Below, in pieces: positions 63,869 to 64,000 of a stretch of 64,000 bases of DNA. The stretch comes from Arenicola marina (taxonomy: Eukaryota; Annelida; Polychaeta; Arenicolidae), in contig CAXHSH010000679.1 in NCBI GenBank assembly GCA_964019135.1, positions 34,683-98,682 of the forward strand, given 5' to 3'. Under the pieces are notes generated by a model. That model worked only from the letters and a program-made list of their open reading frames with translations, was not told the DNA's origin and ran no database searches. The position numbers were made by a program, and so were the translations under genes. The stretch's first letter is position 1. Each line of letters starts with the position of its first letter.

Positions 63869-63930
63869 TCCGGCCCCATCCCCAGGTCCCTTAACCCACA
63901 TGGATCGGTAGAGCCCATGGCTGTGCTTTA

Positions 63931-63968
63931 TTTTTTCACGCTCGCTCCCCGTGGAGAAGGCGAGTCCT
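63931..63968 (+). repeat. Half-unit-like dyad beyond the inverted-repeat element
   Basis: ttttttcacg (63931-63940), a 9-nt spacer (ctcgctccc) and cgtggagaa (63950-63958) are followed by ggcgagtcc (63959-63967). The CACG-N9-CGTG core with exactly nine bases, the cgtggagaa arm of stem I and the gcgag word all match the satellite. The remaining bases to 64000 show nothing I can name. Confidence 0.6.
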
Positions 63969-64000
63969 GCTCCCTCTCAGTACACAGTGAAATGGTCTCG

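Larger units (their letters stand above)
63689..63921. mobile_element. MITE-like element with imperfect terminal inverted repeats, 233 bp
   Basis: The left end from ggcatggg (63689) through ccacgtaggtttagggac, atggggatgggg and a G-run (to 63747) aligns with the reverse complement of the right end. The right end runs from the C-run (63858) through ggccccatccccaggtccc and cccacatggatcgg to cccatggc (63921). The arms are about 60 bp, with mismatches and small gaps. The roughly 110-bp interior has no open frame of note. I could not identify a clear target-site duplication or a family, so a non-autonomous DNA transposon is inference; a simple inverted duplication is the alternative. Confidence 0.45.

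Noticed and set aside
1..64000. Ribosomal DNA spacer subrepeats or tRNA/5S genes.
   Set aside because: No rRNA or tRNA sequence is recognisable in the array or the flank. Spacer subrepeats would be expected to be interrupted by coding regions within 63 kb.

Overview
This window contains no gene that I can support. Positions 1-63203 are one uninterrupted head-to-tail tandem (satellite) array. The array leaves the window on the left and ends inside it on the right. Positions 63204-64000 are flanking DNA. A 63-kb satellite with higher-order repeats (HORs) hundreds of monomers deep points to a eukaryotic nuclear chromosome, probably an edge of centromeric, pericentromeric, subtelomeric or B-chromosome heterochromatin. 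I cannot name the species. No rRNA, tRNA, telomere tract, CRISPR array, recognisable protein or autonomous transposon was seen.

Basic unit. The monomer is 124 bp (type A), or 130-131 bp (types B and C), the longer ones carrying about 6 extra bases at the monomer junction. Roughly 496 monomers fit. Each monomer carries two dyads: stem I (9-bp arms, 9-nt spacer) and stem II (7-bp arms, 9-nt spacer, or 8-bp arms with 6-nt spacer in type C). The halves around the two dyads align with each other, so the monomer looks like an old duplication of a unit of about 62 bp.

Higher-order layout. Cutting at the spacer of stem I in one recognisable monomer (the AI marker, carrying cagtcatgcgattagg) gives blocks of 4327 (3775-8101), 7763 (8102-15864), 7390 (15865-23254), 6237 (23255-29491), 6744 (29492-36235), 6109 (36236-42344), 7379 (42345-49723), 4317 (49724-54040), 3795 (54041-57835) and about 3801 bp (57836-61636), then an edge block to 63203. 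Every length is a whole number of monomers (34, 61, 58, 49, 53, 48, 58, 34, 30, 30). The differences are explained by in-register deletions (3436, 1526 and 384 bp) and duplications (1281 bp and a 6744-bp tandem copy). Two HOR kinds, alpha and beta, share their outer parts and differ in the middle.

Right edge. From about 54 kb onwards the repeats are shorter HORs with more private changes. The array stops abruptly after position 63203. The next 330 bp are not random: they hold TTCACG/CGTGAA dyads about 58-71 bp apart, flanked by cccgRg and gcgag words, the same order of words as in the satellite. They look like a diverged relative or ancestor of the half-unit. Two perfect inverted repeats lie there. 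A 233-bp element with imperfect terminal inverted repeats (63689-63921) interrupts this zone, and another half-unit-like dyad follows at 63931-63968.

The many 60-90 codon open frames in the array are by-products of the repeat (monomer lengths are mostly 1 mod 3) and are not annotated as genes.
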